Below the pieces are notes generated by a model. It saw nothing but the letters and a program-made list of their open reading frames with translations, ran no database searches and was not told where the DNA came from. The position numbers and the translations under genes were made by a program. Positions 5,975-7,388 of a stretch of 7,388 bases of DNA are shown piece by piece; the first letter of the stretch is position 1, and every line of letters starts with the position of its first letter. This DNA comes from Candidatus Uhrbacteria bacterium (GTDB taxonomy: Bacteria; Patescibacteriota; Patescibacteriia; UBA9934; UBA11717): assembly GCA_013203725.1 (NCBI GenBank), contig JABMPK010000056.1:1-7388 (forward strand). The letters run 5' to 3'.

Positions 5975-6640
5975 ATGGACCTTCGAGAGTTTAGACTGCC
6001 GCATGTGAGCGCGAGCTTGGAGATGTTCCCGGAAGACTTCAAGGCAAGGTTCTATTTGCAGCGTGAGCATTGGTTAGCTGTAGAGGCTGGATACCCGCAT
6101 TACGCCATGGGGATGCTCTTCTCATTGAGCGATGATGGCGATGGGGCGCTTGATTTCTACGATGCTGCATTGAAATTCGCGAAACTTGCTGAAGATAGTG
6201 AGCTGACAGTTGACTGCTACCGGCAGATTGCGATTGTTCGGTACGACCAGATGATGTCGGAACTGCAGAGCGAGTTCGACATGTTGTGGAAGCGGTACAG
6301 CGCTGAGTCCGGAGTGAACGCGATGATCATGCTGTCTTTGGAGGGGATGCGTAGCGGCGTGAGTGACGCCGCTTGCATTCTGGCGGCAATTTCAGGAGCT
6401 TCGGTTTTGATATCGCAGCTGTACCAAAGACTGGCATTCGATCCTAGCGCCGAGATCGCTGATTTTGAGCGGGGCTTGCTCGTTGACATCGCTGAATCTG
6501 TTAGGTTCTCGTTTGACACAGACGATGGCCGTGTGCTGTCTGCAGATGAGAGTTTCATGAGGTTTGTGAAGCCGGGCAGGGAAGCACTCGATCGCTTCCT
6601 CAAGATCGTTGGACCGCACGAAGTAGTAGCTCAAGAGTAG
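5975..6640 (+). CDS. Hypothetical helical cytoplasmic protein, possibly TPR-like
   Basis: This 221-aa protein has no signal peptide and no clear membrane segment. It looks almost wholly alpha-helical. Residues 35-95 (YPHYAMGMLFSL, then GALDFYDAALKFAKLAED, then VDCYRQIAIVRYDQM) have the spacing and small/aromatic pattern of a pair of TPR-like helical hairpins, which would suggest a protein-binding scaffold. Residues 128-150 (VSDAACILAAISGASVLISQLY) are a more hydrophobic helix. I recognise no family. The gene has its own promoter and a strong SD, unlike the operon before it, and ends at a terminator, so it is a single-gene unit. It converges with the minus-strand gene that follows. Confidence 0.8.
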   Translation: MDLREFRLPHVSASLEMFPEDFKARFYLQREHWLAVEAGYPHYAMGMLFSLSDDGDGALDFYDAALKFAKLAEDSELTVDCYRQIAIVRYDQMMSELQSEFDMLWKRYSAESGVNAMIMLSLEGMRSGVSDAACILAAISGASVLISQLYQRLAFDPSAEIADFERGLLVDIAESVRFSFDTDDGRVLSADESFMRFVKPGREALDRFLKIVGPHEVVAQE

Positions 6641-6652
6641 GTGACACTGACG

Positions 6653-6683
6653 AAGCCGTACCGAACTGGTGCGGACTTTTTTT
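6653..6683 (+). terminator. Intrinsic terminator of the 221-aa protein gene
   Basis: AAGCCGTACC (6653-6662) pairs with GGTGCGGACTT (6668-6678) across a 5-nt loop, with one bulged A at 6675 and one G-T pair. Seven T's follow (6677-6683). It starts 13 bases after the stop codon. Confidence 0.85.
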
Positions 6684-6685
6684 GT

Positions 6686-6714
6686 AAAAAAACATGACCC
6701 CGGTATGGGTCATG
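6686..6714 (-). terminator. Intrinsic terminator of the minus-strand gene
   Basis: CATGACCC (6693-6700) and GGGTCATG (6707-6714) form a perfect 8-bp stem with a 6-nt loop. Read on the minus strand, seven T's follow (6692-6686). The gene's stop codon TGA (6712-6710) is part of the stem. The two convergent terminators sit 2 nt apart, with T7 and A7 tracts facing each other. Confidence 0.88.
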
Positions 6715-7189
6715 CGATGTAGAGGCCTTGTTCGTCCTTGCGGATCGCGAGTCCGGAGACGAGTTCAATTTGTCCGTGCAGTTCGATATGCCTAATCAGG
6801 ATCGTCGACACCTCACGAATCAAGAGTGGCACCGCGGTCTCATGCTGAACCTTCAGATTATCGGCGAGGAAGTCTTCCCACTCAGAATCATCAGATACGG
6901 AGAGCGCTATTGGTGGTGCTTCTGGCAACAGATGCTCGGACAGTCGTGGCAACAGACCGTTGTCTGCGTTGGTGAGCTCGTCGTAGGCCCATGCGACCGC
7001 AATGCTGAAGAGCCTGTGGAGCTCTGAAGCTCTGTCTTGTGCGAGAGCGCGTCGAACATTGGGTCCGAGTCTAGCACCATTGATACTGAATGCTGATTCA
7101 TGTATCGCCGCGTTCAAAAAGGGTGCGAACGGCATAATTTCCAATACTCGATCGATCAAGAGCTCTGGATTGATACTCATATCCGTCAT
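6710..7189 (-). CDS. Hypothetical protein, 159 aa
   Basis: I do not recognise this protein. It starts MTDMSINPELLIDRVLEIMPFA (start codon at 7189-7187) and is acidic and mostly helical. Visible blocks are a central helix with RALAQDRASELHRLFSIAVA (47-66), an acidic Pro/Ser/Asp-rich bend around 87-107 (LLPEAPPIALSVSDDSEW), and a C-terminal helix PLLIREVSTILIRHIELHG (121-139) followed by a short strand-like tail. No signal peptide or membrane span is seen. An SD of AGGAGGAGAG lies directly before the ATG at 7189. ATG 7180 is a second possible start with 13-base spacing. The frame stays open upstream to 7387, but that part lies beyond the promoter and is not coding. The gene is a single-gene unit with its own promoter and terminator. 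Confidence 0.75.
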   Translation of the reverse strand: MTDMSINPELLIDRVLEIMPFAPFLNAAIHESAFSINGARLGPNVRRALAQDRASELHRLFSIAVAWAYDELTNADNGLLPRLSEHLLPEAPPIALSVSDDSEWEDFLADNLKVQHETAVPLLIREVSTILIRHIELHGQIELVSGLAIRKDEQGLYIA

Positions 7190-7199
7190 CTCTCCTCCT
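7190..7199 (-). promoter_or_regulatory. Shine-Dalgarno site for the 159-aa protein
   Basis: On the minus strand AGGAGGAGAG (7199-7190) directly abuts ATG 7189, with AGGAGG four bases from the start codon. It is the best SD in the window and contrasts with the operon genes, which have none. Confidence 0.75.
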
Positions 7200-7214
7200 G
7201 TGTGAGGTGTCGAC

Positions 7215-7243
7215 AATGTAAACAAAAACAGGGCTTTTGTCAA
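7215..7243 (-). promoter_or_regulatory. Strong sigma70-type promoter of the 159-aa protein gene
   Basis: On the minus strand, perfect TTGACA (7243-7238) is followed after 17 bases by TACATT (7220-7215), 5 of 6 to consensus. Transcription should start near 7208, giving a leader of about 19 nt that holds the SD. Confidence 0.82.
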
Positions 7244-7248
7244 CCCTG
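7224..7248 (-). terminator. Terminator-like hairpin overlapping the promoter
   Basis: On the minus strand CAGGGTT (7248-7242) pairs with AGCCCTG (7235-7229) over a 6-nt loop, followed by five T's (7228-7224). It has the form of a short intrinsic terminator but covers the -35 box of the promoter at 7215-7243. It could stop read-through from an upstream minus-strand gene, or act as a symmetric operator. Confidence 0.45.
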
Positions 7249-7291
7249 CTTCCGTTGTGCCGAATTCCAGACATACCGCCCCACCCCGTAA

Positions 7292-7321
7292 ATGAGCTAA
7301 CTTTAGTAAAGTATGGCTCAT
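7292..7321 (+). repeat. Inverted repeat covering the ATG at 7313
   Basis: ATGAGC (7292-7297) pairs with GCTCAT (7316-7321), a further T-G and A-T pair follow, then ACTTT (7300-7304) pairs with AAAGT (7308-7312) around a 3-nt loop. The result is 13 bp with one bulged A (7313). The bulge and the two adjacent paired bases are the ATG at 7313-7315, so RNA transcribed from upstream would hide this start codon. Confidence 0.65.
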
Positions 7322-7388
7322 ATGCGAAGAATCACTTATCTGGAGAGGGCTATTATTGAGGTTTGTTTGGCGTCTGGGACAAGTCACA
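7313..7388 (+). CDS. Partial CDS, N-terminus resembling an IS30-type transposase
   Basis: A reading frame opens at ATG 7313 and runs off the window edge after 25 codons (MAHMRRITYLERAIIEVCLA, then SGTSH). The pattern [IL]TYLER-x-IIE-x4-SG resembles the N-terminal helix-turn-helix of IS30-family transposases, which commonly begin with an LTxEER-x-IIxxLLxxG-type segment followed by S-x-R-x-IA. Only 25 residues are visible, so other HTH proteins remain possible. No SD precedes ATG 7313 or the in-frame ATG 7322. A hairpin around the start codon fits the known habit of insertion sequences to block translation from external transcripts. No terminal inverted repeat can be identified. Confidence 0.4.
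   Translation, partial: MAHMRRITYLERAIIEVCLASGTSH

Noticed and set aside
7190..7387. 66-aa upstream extension of the minus-strand 159-aa protein
   Set aside because: It crosses the strong promoter at 7215-7243, and the SD directly precedes ATG 7189.

Overview
The window most resembles a fragment of a Patescibacteria (CPR)-type bacterial genome. This is inferred from protein style, not from a marker gene. The signs are a large secreted protein with an Asp/Ser-rich linker and a C-terminal domain that I associate with CPR surface proteins, a membrane-tethered half ClpC-like ATPase, compact gene packing, and several genes without Shine-Dalgarno sequences. TAA, TAG and TGA all act as stops. The window may not be a single genome: the first 60 bases are about 78% G+C, while positions 141-240 are about 32%. 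The switch happens inside a tRNA-Arg gene whose two acceptor strands do not pair.

Layout: 1-59 is GC-rich sequence with strong inverted repeats. 60-136 (minus) is tRNA-Arg(UCG), with a good promoter at 155-183. From 324 to 5862 (plus) there are four tightly packed genes with spacings of +1, -14 and +5 nt, read as one operon: a 686-aa exported multidomain protein, a 333-aa inner-membrane-anchored single-ring ClpC-type AAA+ protein, a 693-aa polytopic GT-C-like membrane protein, and a 133-aa protein with PGY tetrapeptide repeats. The first and last proteins share a similar N-terminal T-[KR]-rich/poly-Ala hydrophobic module. A strong intrinsic terminator (5873-5922) closes the operon.

A separately promoted plus-strand gene (5975-6640) encodes a 221-aa helical protein of unknown function. 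It converges on a minus-strand gene (7189-6710, 159 aa, unknown), with back-to-back terminators between them. The last 76 bases hold the start of a plus-strand reading frame that looks like the N-terminal helix-turn-helix region of an IS30-type transposase. Its start codon lies inside a hairpin.

Working model (inference): the four-gene operon is an envelope system. Two exported proteins carry the same type of N-terminal signal. A GT-C-like enzyme could modify them or build a surface glycan. The membrane-tethered AAA+ motor has no D2 ring, so no known ClpP-docking site, and could remodel or extract membrane clients.
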